Shown here: positions 1-6,362 of the stretch, in pieces
Position numbering within the stretch: the stretch's first letter is position 1
Layout: each line of letters starts with the position of its first letter
Assembly (NCBI GenBank): GCA_017630975.1
Contig: JAGBUF010000347.1
Span: forward strand, 1 to 6,810
Reading direction: 5' to 3'
From: Paraprevotella sp.
Lineage (GTDB): Bacteria; Bacteroidota; Bacteroidia; Bacteroidales; Bacteroidaceae
Length of the DNA stretch: 6,810 bases
Notes under the pieces: model-generated
Told to the model about the DNA's origin: nothing
What the model saw: only the letters and a program-made list of their open reading frames with translations
The model's database searches: none
Program-made: the position numbers and the translations under genes

Positions 1-92
1 AACAATGCTCCTACTAATGATGCTGCATTCTTTACACCAATTTCACATCCGCCTTTAACGACCTCAATAACATTCAGTGATTTCTTTTCCAT
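1..92 (-). CDS. Unidentified protein, N-terminal fragment
   Basis: An ATG at 92-90 opens a frame with no stop through the window edge, giving about 30 residues that begin MEKKSLNVIEVV and end in NAASLVGAL. The frame starts 30 bases after the ilvE stop, on the same strand, with no hairpin between them, so it is probably co-transcribed with ilvE. The fragment has a charged start, then alternating hydrophobic and small residues. It turns more hydrophobic at the cut edge, which could be the start of a membrane segment. I do not recognise the family from so short a piece. No clear Shine-Dalgarno sequence is visible, as is common in Bacteroidota. The open frame, start position and spacing support a real gene, but the assignment is tentative. 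Confidence 0.5.
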   Translation of the reverse strand, partial: MEKKSLNVIEVVKGGCEIGVKNAASLVGAL

Positions 93-122
93 AATAGTTG
101 ATTTTAGTTAATAATGATATAA

Positions 123-1148
123 TTAAGCATCAATAATCACCTTTGTCCATCCATGCACATCCGGCTCAATGCCATATTGAATATTACGCAAATGATGATA
201 CAATTGAGTAGAAACAGGACCGGGCTTTCCATCCTTACTGATGACATAGCTTTTCTTGTTTTCCAAATCGTCAATACGTTCTATCGGACTGATGACTGCT
301 GCTGTTCCGCAAGCTCCCGCCTCCTCAAAGGTTTCCAATTCCTCTTCAGGAATCGGTCTGCGCTCCACTTTCATACCCATATCCTCTGCCAACTGCATCA
401 AACTCTTATTGGTGATAGAAGGCAAGATAGACGATGATTTCGGGGTAACATAGGTGTTGTTCTTGATACCAAAGAAATTGGCAGCGCCACACTCGTCAAT
501 GTATTTTTTCTCTTTTGCATCAAGATAGAACTCACAGGAATATCCTAAATCATGCGCCATTTTATTGGCTCTCAAACTGGCAGCATAGTTGCCACCCACC
601 TTATAAATACCTGTTCCTAATGGAGCAGAGCGATCGAATTCACGGATGATAACATAAGGATTGGTAGCAAATCCACCCTTGAAATATGGACCTACCGGTG
701 TCACGAAGATGACAAACAAATATTCGTTGGCCGGATGTACTCCTACTTGAGCACCTGTTCCAATCAGTAGCGGACGGATATAAAGTGTCGCACCACTCTC
801 ATAAGGAGGAATAAAACGTTCGTTCAAACGAACTACCTTCTCAACCATTTCCTCAAAACGTTCTGTAGGCAACTCCGGCATTAAGATGCCACGACAAGTA
901 CTTTGCAAACGTGCGGCATTCTCATCCATACGAAACACACGGACTTTACCATCAGGGCAACGATATGCCTTCAAACCCTCAAAGGCCTCTTGTCCATAAT
1001 GCAGGCACGTGGCAGCCATGTGTATATTGATGGTCGCTTCAGAGCAAACCTCTATCTCTCCCCATTCACCATTGCGGTAGTAACAACGTACGTTATAATC
1101 TGTCGGCATATAACCAAATGACAAATTAGACCAGTCTATCTCTTTCAT
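123..1148 (-). CDS. ilvE: Branched-chain amino acid aminotransferase
   Basis: This is a fold-type IV PLP enzyme of 341 residues. It performs the reversible last step of leucine, isoleucine and valine synthesis, transferring an amino group between glutamate and the branched-chain 2-oxo acids in the cytoplasm. Visible landmarks are the HYGQEAFEGLKAYR region (50-63), IRPLLIGTG (124-132), YKVGGNYAAS (182-191) with K183 as the likely PLP Schiff-base lysine, IDECGAANFF (217-226) with E219 expected to contact the PLP pyridine nitrogen, and the phosphate-binding ACGTAAVISPI stretch (279-289). Length and motif order match the longer BCAT class (about 340-360 residues), so it appears complete. The ATG at 1148 begins MKEIDW, with no better start nearby. 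It lies 73 bases after xseB and has its own candidate promoter (1177-1211), so it may be transcribed apart from the mnmA-xseAB unit. D-amino-acid transaminase and aminodeoxychorismate lyase are less likely, given the length and the motifs. Confidence 0.95.
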   Translation of the reverse strand: MKEIDWSNLSFGYMPTDYNVRCYYRNGEWGEIEVCSEATINIHMAATCLHYGQEAFEGLKAYRCPDGKVRVFRMDENAARLQSTCRGILMPELPTERFEEMVEKVVRLNERFIPPYESGATLYIRPLLIGTGAQVGVHPANEYLFVIFVTPVGPYFKGGFATNPYVIIREFDRSAPLGTGIYKVGGNYAASLRANKMAHDLGYSCEFYLDAKEKKYIDECGAANFFGIKNNTYVTPKSSSILPSITNKSLMQLAEDMGMKVERRPIPEEELETFEEAGACGTAAVISPIERIDDLENKKSYVISKDGKPGPVSTQLYHHLRNIQYGIEPDVHGWTKVIIDA

Positions 1149-1176
1149 TTTATTCTGTGTATTATTATTCTAAAAG

Positions 1177-1211
1177 CAAAATTAAAGAAAAAAGCAAAAC
1201 GTCGGTACAAA
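1177..1211 (-). promoter_or_regulatory. Candidate Bacteroidota-type promoter of ilvE
   Basis: Read on the minus strand, the gap between xseB and ilvE contains TAATTTTG (1184-1177), a full match to the Bacteroidota -7 consensus TAnnTTTG. A TTTG at 1211-1208 could act as the -33 element, with 23 bases between, which is slightly long. A second TTTG at 1198-1195 is too close. Transcription would begin near 1170, leaving a leader of about 20 bases before the ilvE ATG. The region is T-rich on this strand, so chance matches are possible. Confidence 0.4.
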
Positions 1212-1221
1212 ACCGTCAAGT

Positions 1222-1452
1222 TTATTGCTCATTAGCAATAGATTCTTCCTTTTCCATAATTTTTCCGATTTCTGATTCCACCGTAAATAATTTTTCCCTA
1301 CAGTAATTCATCAGTTCCTGAGCCTCTTTCAACAAATCAGCCAAAGCGTCGATTCCCGTTTCTCTATGCTCTACCAATTGAACGATTTCTTCAATCCTTG
1401 CCATCGCACTTTCATAATTCAATACTTCTTTTTCCATATCAAATCTCTTCAT
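1222..1452 (-). CDS. xseB: Exodeoxyribonuclease VII small subunit
   Basis: This is the small subunit of exonuclease VII, which degrades single-stranded DNA to oligonucleotides. Several XseB chains bind the helical part of one XseA chain. The 76-residue product is almost wholly helical and charged. It carries the family pattern ESAMARIEEIVQLVE (14-28), then TGIDALADLLKEAQEL (32-47) and a C-terminal helix around YCREKLFTVESEIGKI (50-65). Length fits the family (about 65-85 residues). It starts 9 bases after the xseA stop, the usual xseA-xseB arrangement. The start is ambiguous: ATG at 1452 (MKRFDMEK) or an in-frame ATG five codons later at 1437 (MEKEVLNYESAM). The later one places AAGAGA upstream at a reasonable distance. 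The identification rests on the pattern and on the neighbour. Confidence 0.9.
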   Translation of the reverse strand: MKRFDMEKEVLNYESAMARIEEIVQLVEHRETGIDALADLLKEAQELMNYCREKLFTVESEIGKIMEKEESIANEQ

Positions 1453-1461
1453 TTCTTGATT

Positions 1462-2691
1462 CTATTTTACTACCGAATGAGTTTCACCTTCCGCCCAACG
1501 TGTCACCAGTTCGTCACCACTCTTCAACGTTGTGGCATCGCGCACCAATACACCATTACAAAAGGTCATGCTATACCCTCTGCAAAGTAGTTGCGCTGGG
1601 TCAGCAGCCGTGCACGCCTGTTGCAACATTGACATCCGATGTTTCTCTTCCCCTATCCTACCATTCAAGGCATGCACCAATCTTTGTCGGAGCAACTGCA
1701 ACTGATACTCACCCTGCACCTTCCACTCTTTCTGAACGACTGTTAGGCGCAAGAAACAACGCTCCTGCCGCAACCGTTCATCATGCAACATTCTATTGCA
1801 CAAATCAGCAAGCTGAACTTGCCATCCATTCAAACGTGTAACGACCTCCATTTGATGATTGATCAAGAATGCCGCAGCAGCCGTAGGTGTCTTGACTCTT
1901 GTATGCGCCACAGCATCCAATACGGTGTCATCCCGTTCATGACCTATGCCTGTAATAATGGGCAATGGGAACTGAGCGCAAGCCGCTGCCAACAAATATG
2001 TATCAAATCCGGACAGGTCGCTCGTCGCTCCTCCTCCTCGGATAATCACCACCACATCCCAACGTACCGAGTCGTTCATAATGGCATCCAACGCAGCCAA
2101 GATTGTAGGTTCTACACGTTCTCCCTGCATGACAGCAGGAAACAAACGGACATGAAAAGCCAAACCATAATCATTATGTAACAATTGGTCACAAAAATCT
2201 CCATAACCGGCAGCTCCGGGTGCAGAGATGACAGCCACATGCTTAGCAAGAACCGGTAATACCAGTTCCTTATTGTCATTGAGAATACCATCGGCACTTA
2301 AACGGTCAAGTATTTCTTTACGTTGTCGTGCCATATCCCCCAATGTGTAAGCAGGATCAATGTCTGTTACGGTAAGTGAGTAACCATACAGCTCATGAAA
2401 GGATACCGACACCTTCACCAATACTTTCATCCCTGCAGCGAATGACCTTCCTGTTTCGCGTTCAAACATGGGTTTTACCAACCGATAGATATTTGCCCAT
2501 ATCGTTCCGCGCGCCTTCGCTATCAAATCCCGTCCTCGTTGGTCTTTTTCAACAAACTCTAGATAACAATGTCCATTGGCACCTTCACGCACTTCACTCA
2601 GTTCCGCCTGTAGCCAATACTCATCATGGAGTACATTTTCCAAGGCACCACGTACCAACCGATTGAGTTCATATAAAGTCATTGCCTCCAT
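1462..2691 (-). CDS. xseA: Exodeoxyribonuclease VII large subunit
   Basis: This is the catalytic subunit of exonuclease VII, a processive metal-independent nuclease that cuts single-stranded DNA from both ends in repair and recombination. The product has 409 residues from the chosen start. An N-terminal OB-fold for ssDNA binding spans roughly 1-105 and includes WLQAELSEVRE, GHCYLEF and FHELYGYSLTV. The catalytic domain carries AAGYGDFCDQLLHN (about 160-173), RGGGATSDLSGFD (218-230) and GIGHERDDTVLDAVAHTRVKTPTA (248-271). The helical XseB-binding region follows, then the conserved CRGYSMT segment (370-376). The frame is open upstream to 2760, but that extension overlaps mnmA and lacks family similarity. 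The ATG at 2691 lies one base after the mnmA TAG stop and follows AGGAG. ATG at 2682, giving MTLYELNRLV, is the alternative. The length is slightly shorter than the E. coli protein, and the core motifs are intact. Confidence 0.95.
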   Translation of the reverse strand: MEAMTLYELNRLVRGALENVLHDEYWLQAELSEVREGANGHCYLEFVEKDQRGRDLIAKARGTIWANIYRLVKPMFERETGRSFAAGMKVLVKVSVSFHELYGYSLTVTDIDPAYTLGDMARQRKEILDRLSADGILNDNKELVLPVLAKHVAVISAPGAAGYGDFCDQLLHNDYGLAFHVRLFPAVMQGERVEPTILAALDAIMNDSVRWDVVVIIRGGGATSDLSGFDTYLLAAACAQFPLPIITGIGHERDDTVLDAVAHTRVKTPTAAAAFLINHQMEVVTRLNGWQVQLADLCNRMLHDERLRQERCFLRLTVVQKEWKVQGEYQLQLLRQRLVHALNGRIGEEKHRMSMLQQACTAADPAQLLCRGYSMTFCNGVLVRDATTLKSGDELVTRWAEGETHSVVK

Positions 2692-2692
2692 G

Positions 2693-3823
2693 CTACTCCT
2701 GCAAATATGCTTGTAATCCTTTTTGAGAGCAGATATATGCTCCACCCACCATCCTATCACCTATATAAAATACGGCAGACTGTCCGGGCGTCACGGCTGA
2801 AGCTTTCTCTTTGAAACGAACCAACAAGAGTTCTTCTGTGGTCGCATCTGCAAACAAGTTCTTCACCTTTTGTATGGTACAGCCTATAGGACGACTGCGA
2901 TAGCGGATACGTACTGACAATTCTCCACTGTTCATATCGTCCTCACCAACAAATTGGGCTTGCGACACCAGCATTCCCTCCACATTCAACTGCTCTGCAT
3001 CACCCAACACCACCGTATTCTTCTCTGCATTCAAACGAAGCACATAAGCTGGCTTACCTAATGCAACACCTAAACCTTTACGCTGCCCCACAGTATAATA
3101 AGGAAATCCCTCGTGCATTCCTATCGTTCTGCCAATTTCGTCCACAAACTTTCCTTTACCTATCTTTTCGTCAATGTCGGGTACTTGCTCACGTAAGAAT
3201 TCACGATAATCCTTATCTATAAAACACACCTCCATTGACTCGCCTTCCTTGGCTTTGAGTTCAAAACCTTTCCGGTCGAGGTAGGCACGCACATCATTCT
3301 TATGCATACCGCCCAAAGGAAAGATACAGCGGGCAAGCGTTTCCTGACTCAACCGCCACAAGAAATAGGACTGATCCTTTCCGGCATCCAATCCGCAACG
3401 GATATAATAACTACCGTTTTCCTTATGCACGCTCACATAATGTCCTGTCGCAATATAGTCACACCCCAATCGGTCCGCCCATTCCACGAGCATACGGAAT
3501 TTGAAAGTAGGATTGCACATGACACAGGGATTAGGAGTCCTGCCTGACAAATACTCGTCAATAAAATTACGTACAACGATGTTTCTGAAATCCGCTCGTT
3601 CGTCTGCCACATAATGTTCTATGCCCAAGCGATGCGCCAAGCTCTTGGCTTCATTGATAAAGTGAGGCCATTCTTGTTCAGGAGTGGAGAAATGACATGG
3701 CAAGTCCCACACTCGCATGGTGACACCCACCACCTCATATCCTTGCTCCTGCAACATAAGGCATACCGCCGAACTGTCGATACCTCCGGACATGCCCACC
3801 AATACTCTTTTCTGTTTCATCAT
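2693..3823 (-). CDS. mnmA: tRNA-uridine 2-sulfurtransferase MnmA
   Basis: MnmA uses ATP to adenylate U34 in the wobble position of tRNA-Lys, -Glu and -Gln, then installs sulfur as 2-thiouridine in the cytoplasm. The 376-residue product opens with the PP-loop [10 protein letters not shown] (10-19). Later come TPNPCVMCN (97-104), [10 protein letters not shown] (120-129), [10 protein letters not shown] (150-159), SMEVCFI (196-202), [10 protein letters not shown] (244-253) and the C-terminal beta-barrel ending TPGQSAVFY (345-353). C103 and C200 align with E. coli C102 and C199. C100 stands where E. coli has D99, giving a CxxC pair. The frame is open to 3976, but that extension reads through the upstream terminator stem and gives a Cys/Tyr-rich sequence foreign to the family. 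GGAGGG at 3835-3830 supports the ATG at 3823; the adjacent ATG at 3820 is also possible. Bacteroides genomes often carry several MnmA paralogues, so its exact tRNA role is less certain than its family. Confidence 0.93.
   Translation of the reverse strand: MMKQKRVLVGMSGGIDSSAVCLMLQEQGYEVVGVTMRVWDLPCHFSTPEQEWPHFINEAKSLAHRLGIEHYVADERADFRNIVVRNFIDEYLSGRTPNPCVMCNPTFKFRMLVEWADRLGCDYIATGHYVSVHKENGSYYIRCGLDAGKDQSYFLWRLSQETLARCIFPLGGMHKNDVRAYLDRKGFELKAKEGESMEVCFIDKDYREFLREQVPDIDEKIGKGKFVDEIGRTIGMHEGFPYYTVGQRKGLGVALGKPAYVLRLNAEKNTVVLGDAEQLNVEGMLVSQAQFVGEDDMNSGELSVRIRYRSRPIGCTIQKVKNLFADATTEELLLVRFKEKASAVTPGQSAVFYIGDRMVGGAYICSQKGLQAYLQE
2696..2700 (-). promoter_or_regulatory. Ribosome binding site of xseA within the mnmA end
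   Basis: On the minus strand the last mnmA codons CAG GAG TAG supply AGGAG, which sits four bases before the xseA ATG at 2691. This supports 2691 over the longer open frame. It also suggests translational coupling, since a ribosome terminating on mnmA stops on top of this site. A second purine run, GGAGG, precedes the alternative ATG at 2682 by only two bases, which is too close. Confidence 0.55.
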
Positions 3824-3829
3824 AATCTT

Positions 3830-3835
3830 CCCTCC
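3830..3835 (-). promoter_or_regulatory. Ribosome binding site of mnmA
   Basis: GGAGGG on the minus strand lies 6 bases before the ATG at 3823 and 9 bases before the ATG at 3820. It is inside the longer purine run AGGGAGGGAAG. Strong sites of this kind are uncommon in Bacteroidota. Here the site decides against the much longer upstream open frame as the mnmA start. Confidence 0.6.
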
Positions 3836-3848
3836 CTCATTGTCACAA

Positions 3849-3856
3849 CAAAAATA
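3849..3856 (-). promoter_or_regulatory. Candidate promoter -7 element of mnmA-xseA-xseB
   Basis: Minus-strand TATTTTTG matches the Bacteroidota -7 consensus TAnnTTTG. Transcription would start near 3842, about 20 bases before the mnmA ATG. No exact TTTG was found at the -33 spacing; the best candidates there are T-rich runs such as GTTTT, so the upstream element is weak. Its place between the decarboxylase terminator and mnmA is where a promoter would be expected. The region is AT-rich and chance matches are possible. Confidence 0.4.
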
Positions 3857-3933
3857 AACATAAAATCGTAAAACACACGAGTATAAATAGTATTCTTTAA
3901 ACAATATTGAACATATTATAATTTGGTTACACC

Positions 3934-3974
3934 AATAAACAAATAGTGCGCCGCGAATATCCTCCGCAGCGCAC
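3934..3974 (-). terminator. Rho-independent terminator after oadB
   Basis: On the minus strand GTGCGCTGCG (3974-3965) pairs with CGCGGCGCAC (3955-3946) across a 9-base loop. The stem has ten pairs, nine of them Watson-Crick and one U-G wobble, and is very GC-rich in an AT-rich gap. It is followed by TATTTGTTTATT. It begins 20 bases after the oadB stop. Read from the plus strand, the wobble becomes an A-C mismatch and the tail is poorer in T, so the structure favours minus-strand termination. It separates the decarboxylase operon from mnmA-xseA-xseB. Confidence 0.8.
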
Positions 3975-3994
3975 ACCTTATTATATTATATAGA

Positions 3995-5278
3995 TTATCC
4001 TAAGAAACTTAGCAAGATACCGGCAGCCACAGCCGAACCGATAACTCCTGCCACATTAGGACCCATCGCATGCATCAAGAGGAAGTTACGACGGTCTTCT
4101 TTCTGACCCTCCAACTGAGATACACGCGCAGCCATAGGCACAGCACTTACTCCGGCAGAACCGATAAGTGGGTTGATTTTCTCTTTCAAGAATAGGTTCA
4201 TAAATTTTGCCATGAGCACACCGCAAGCTGAGCCCACACCGAACGCAACAATACCAACGGCAAGAATACCAATGGTCTGCATATTCAAGAAAGAACTTGC
4301 CGATGCTGTTGCACCCACTGTGATGCCGAGGAAGATCACCACGATGTTGTTCAACTCGTTTTGTGCAGCCTTACTCAAACGTTCTACTACACCACATTCT
4401 TTCATCAAGTTACCCAGCATCAAACAACCAATAAGCGTTCCGGCACTCGGAACCACCAAAGTAACCACAATAGCCACCACGATGGGGAAAATGATTTTCT
4501 CCTTCTTGCTAACGGTACGCAATTGTGACATCTTAATCATTCGCTCTTTCTTCGTAGTTAAAGCACGCATGATGGGTGGTTGAATCACAGGAACCAAAGC
4601 CATGTAGCTATAAGCCGCCACAGCGATAGGACCTAACAACTCAGGTGCCAACTTGGAAGTGAGGAAAATGGCAGTAGGACCATCCGCACCACCAATAATA
4701 CCGATGGAAGCAGCCTGCTCAGGTGTGAATCCGAAGAAAGACACGTCCATCTGTGTCACGATAAACGTTACAAAGATACCTATCTGGGCTGCAGCTCCCA
4801 AAAGCAAACTTTTGGGGTTTGCAATCAGCGGACCGAAATCGGTCATCGCTCCTACACCCAGGAAAATCAAACACGGATAGATACCTGCCTTTACACCTAT
4901 ATATAATATATCCAACAAACCACCATTCGCCATGATGTAGCCGTAGCTGTGATAATGGGGACTGTTCGGATCAAGGAACTCTTCATTCCACATCTTTGTG
5001 CTGAACATTTCTGCTCCCGGGAGGTTTGTAAGAATCATACCGAAGGCTATAGGCAAGAGCAACAAAGGCTCATATTCTTTCTTAATGGCCAGATAGAGCA
5101 AAAAACATCCGATGGCAAGCATTACAAGATTTTTCCACCCGTCGCCCATGAAGAAGCTGACAAACCCCATCTCGTTGAAGAAGTTGGTCAATCCTTCTTG
5201 CATATCGAATGCCATGACAGGCGTAGCCACACAAAGCATTAAAGCAATGAGGAAGATATTTTTAATGTTATTCTTCAT
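3995..5278 (-). CDS. oadB: Na+-translocating decarboxylase beta subunit
   Basis: This is the integral membrane subunit of biotin-dependent sodium pump decarboxylases (OadB/MmdB/GcdB family). It decarboxylates carboxybiotin held by the carrier subunit, consuming a periplasmic proton and driving Na+ out of the cell. The 427-residue product has many hydrophobic segments, for example 49-66, 70-84, 120-141, 157-175, 213-234, 262-290, 311-323, 335-358 and 406-426. Key motifs are [10 protein letters not shown] (195-204), whose D199 corresponds to Klebsiella OadB D203, and [13 protein letters not shown] (369-381), whose N369 and S378 correspond to N373 and S382. All three residues tied to Na+ and proton binding are therefore present. 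An N-terminal hydrophobic stretch ending TPVMAFD (19-25) resembles a cleavable signal. A polar insertion follows LTNLPG, at about residues 89-116. It starts 15 bases after the carrier stop and is last in its operon. The substrate is set by the carboxyltransferase, not by this subunit. Confidence 0.95.
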   Translation of the reverse strand: MKNNIKNIFLIALMLCVATPVMAFDMQEGLTNFFNEMGFVSFFMGDGWKNLVMLAIGCFLLYLAIKKEYEPLLLLPIAFGMILTNLPGAEMFSTKMWNEEFLDPNSPHYHSYGYIMANGGLLDILYIGVKAGIYPCLIFLGVGAMTDFGPLIANPKSLLLGAAAQIGIFVTFIVTQMDVSFFGFTPEQAASIGIIGGADGPTAIFLTSKLAPELLGPIAVAAYSYMALVPVIQPPIMRALTTKKERMIKMSQLRTVSKKEKIIFPIVVAIVVTLVVPSAGTLIGCLMLGNLMKECGVVERLSKAAQNELNNIVVIFLGITVGATASASSFLNMQTIGILAVGIVAFGVGSACGVLMAKFMNLFLKEKINPLIGSAGVSAVPMAARVSQLEGQKEDRRNFLLMHAMGPNVAGVIGSAVAAGILLSFLG

Positions 5279-5293
5279 AAGGATGATTCTTTT

Positions 5294-6001
5294 TTAATCC
5301 AACTCAACAAGTACTTGTCCACTTTGAACCTGGTCGCCCTCTTTACAAAGGATTGCTTTAACTTTTCCGGCAAATTCGGTTGTTATGCTATTCTCCATCT
5401 TCATGGCTTCCATAATCAATACAGTATCACCCACTGCTACGGTGTCGCCCACTTTAATTCCTATCTTTGTGATGGCACCGGGCAATGGTGCTGTTACCGA
5501 CTTGTTCCCCACAGCAGGAGCTGCAGGAGCCGGTGCTGCGCTCGCTACAGTAGGAGCAGCAGGAGCCGGTTTAGGGTTTAAGGTCGGAGCCTCAGCAGCC
5601 ACAAAGTCTGCCACCATCTCTACAAGCAAATCACCTTGATTTACGCTTTGTCCGGCGCTCACTACTACGCGCTGTACTGTTCCGTCTACCTCAGAAACGA
5701 TGTCGTTAGCCATTTTCATCGCCTCTATTACAAGAAGGGTTTCGCCACGTTTCACACGTTGTCCGGCACTTACATTAACCGTCGTTACAGTTCCCGGCAG
5801 TTCACTTACCACATTTTTAGGTCCTCCGGTTTGAGGCGCTGAATGTGTGGCAGCAGCAGATTGAGGCACCTGCGCCACTGTCTGTGGTACCTCAACCTGA
5901 TAGGTCTGACCATTTACAGTTACCTGCATGTGGCCGTTTCTCATATCCTCTACGGTGGCGGTATAATCAGTGCCACCAATCTTGAATTTGAATTCTTTCA
6001 T
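5294..6001 (-). CDS. mmdC: Biotin carrier protein with two biotinyl domains
   Basis: This is the carrier subunit that shuttles CO2 on biotin from the carboxyltransferase to the membrane beta subunit. The 235-residue chain has four parts. Residues 1-38 form an N-terminal beta segment (FKFKIGGTDYTATV ... VNGQTYQVEV) also seen in other decarboxylase carriers. The first biotinyl domain, about 64-129, has EAMKM at 93-97 with K96 as the acceptor lysine. An Ala/Pro-rich linker spans about 136-165. The second domain, about 168-234, has EAMKM at 198-202 with K201. By hand alignment the two domains share about 25 of 62 positions. Usual carriers in this setting have one biotinyl domain and roughly 130-150 residues, so this one is enlarged by an internal duplication or domain addition. 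The ATG at 6001 is the only reasonable start. Spacing is 29 bases from the small subunit and 15 to oadB. A lipoyl domain is less likely, because the motif is EAMKM with biotin-type flanks. The mmdC name assumes methylmalonyl-CoA as substrate. Confidence 0.9.
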   Translation of the reverse strand: MKEFKFKIGGTDYTATVEDMRNGHMQVTVNGQTYQVEVPQTVAQVPQSAAATHSAPQTGGPKNVVSELPGTVTTVNVSAGQRVKRGETLLVIEAMKMANDIVSEVDGTVQRVVVSAGQSVNQGDLLVEMVADFVAAEAPTLNPKPAPAAPTVASAAPAPAAPAVGNKSVTAPLPGAITKIGIKVGDTVAVGDTVLIMEAMKMENSITTEFAGKVKAILCKEGDQVQSGQVLVELD

Positions 6002-6030
6002 TTTATGGATTTTGTTTGAAGATTAACAAC

Positions 6031-6360
6031 TTAAAGTCTTGGATTCAACTCTGCCGACCAAGCATGCTCATGATAAGTAATGGTTAGTACACTGATTTCT
6101 GTGCTCAACTCTTCTTCGGTGTACAGATAAAGAGCCATAGCCACTGCAGCTTTGTCTTTCTCGCTTGCATCAGCTAATGATTTTTCTTGCGCATTCTGCG
6201 TAGAAGTTTTCTTCACTGCGCTTGCTCTGCTCTCTGATTTCTTGGCCACAAGTGTAAAAGTCTCCAAAATGAAGACCAACGCAACCAATATTACGAACAC
6301 TACTCCAACGCTAACGCCAGCCAACTGCCAACTTTCTATTGTGATAGCAAGTATATTCAT
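6031..6360 (-). CDS. OadG-family small subunit of Na+-pump decarboxylase
   Basis: This is a small membrane anchor of the OadG/MmdD type, which links the soluble carboxyltransferase to the beta subunit and stabilises the complex. The 109-residue product has one clear membrane helix at about 13-35 (LAGVSVGVVFVILVALVFILETF). A Lys/Ser-rich hydrophilic linker (40-70) follows, then a helix-like AAVAMALYLYTEEE segment (71-84) and a C-terminal strand ITYHEHAWSAELNPRL (94-109). The hydrophobic start and the AxAxALxLY pattern followed by a Trp-Ser motif are features I associate with Bacteroidota members of this family. It begins 2 bases after the mmdA stop, which implies tight coupling, and precedes the biotin carrier. 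This is the mmdA-D-C-B order known from Veillonella and related pumps. Sequence similarity in this family is low, so the call leans on topology and position. Confidence 0.82.
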   Translation of the reverse strand: MNILAITIESWQLAGVSVGVVFVILVALVFILETFTLVAKKSESRASAVKKTSTQNAQEKSLADASEKDKAAVAMALYLYTEEELSTEISVLTITYHEHAWSAELNPRL

Positions 6361-6362
6361 GA

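Noticed and set aside
1398..1841. Plus-strand open frame of 147 codons antisense to xseA
   Set aside because: It lies opposite well-conserved XseA coding sequence, has no family features and is rich in His, Pro, Thr and Ser as expected of an antisense shadow.
2692..2760. Upstream extension of xseA by 23 codons
   Set aside because: It overlaps the mnmA C-terminus out of frame, and its sequence does not resemble an XseA N-terminus. AGGAG supports the start at 2691.
3923..3935. Small inverted repeat TTGGT-TAC-ACCAA upstream of mnmA, considered as an operator
   Set aside because: The arms are only 5 bases with a 3-base spacer in AT-rich DNA, about 65 bases upstream of the candidate -7 element. 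Chance occurrence is likely.
3824..3976. Upstream extension of mnmA by 51 codons
   Set aside because: It passes through the terminator stem and the candidate promoter, and encodes a Cys/Tyr-rich segment not found before the PP-loop in this family.
4173..4583. Plus-strand open frame of 136 codons opposite oadB
   Set aside because: It is antisense to conserved membrane-protein codons; the composition is explained by the complementary strand and there is no start context.
5501..5600. GC-rich repetitive stretch in the carrier gene, considered as a DNA repeat
   Set aside because: It encodes the Ala/Pro linker between the biotinyl domains; codon repetition explains the pattern.
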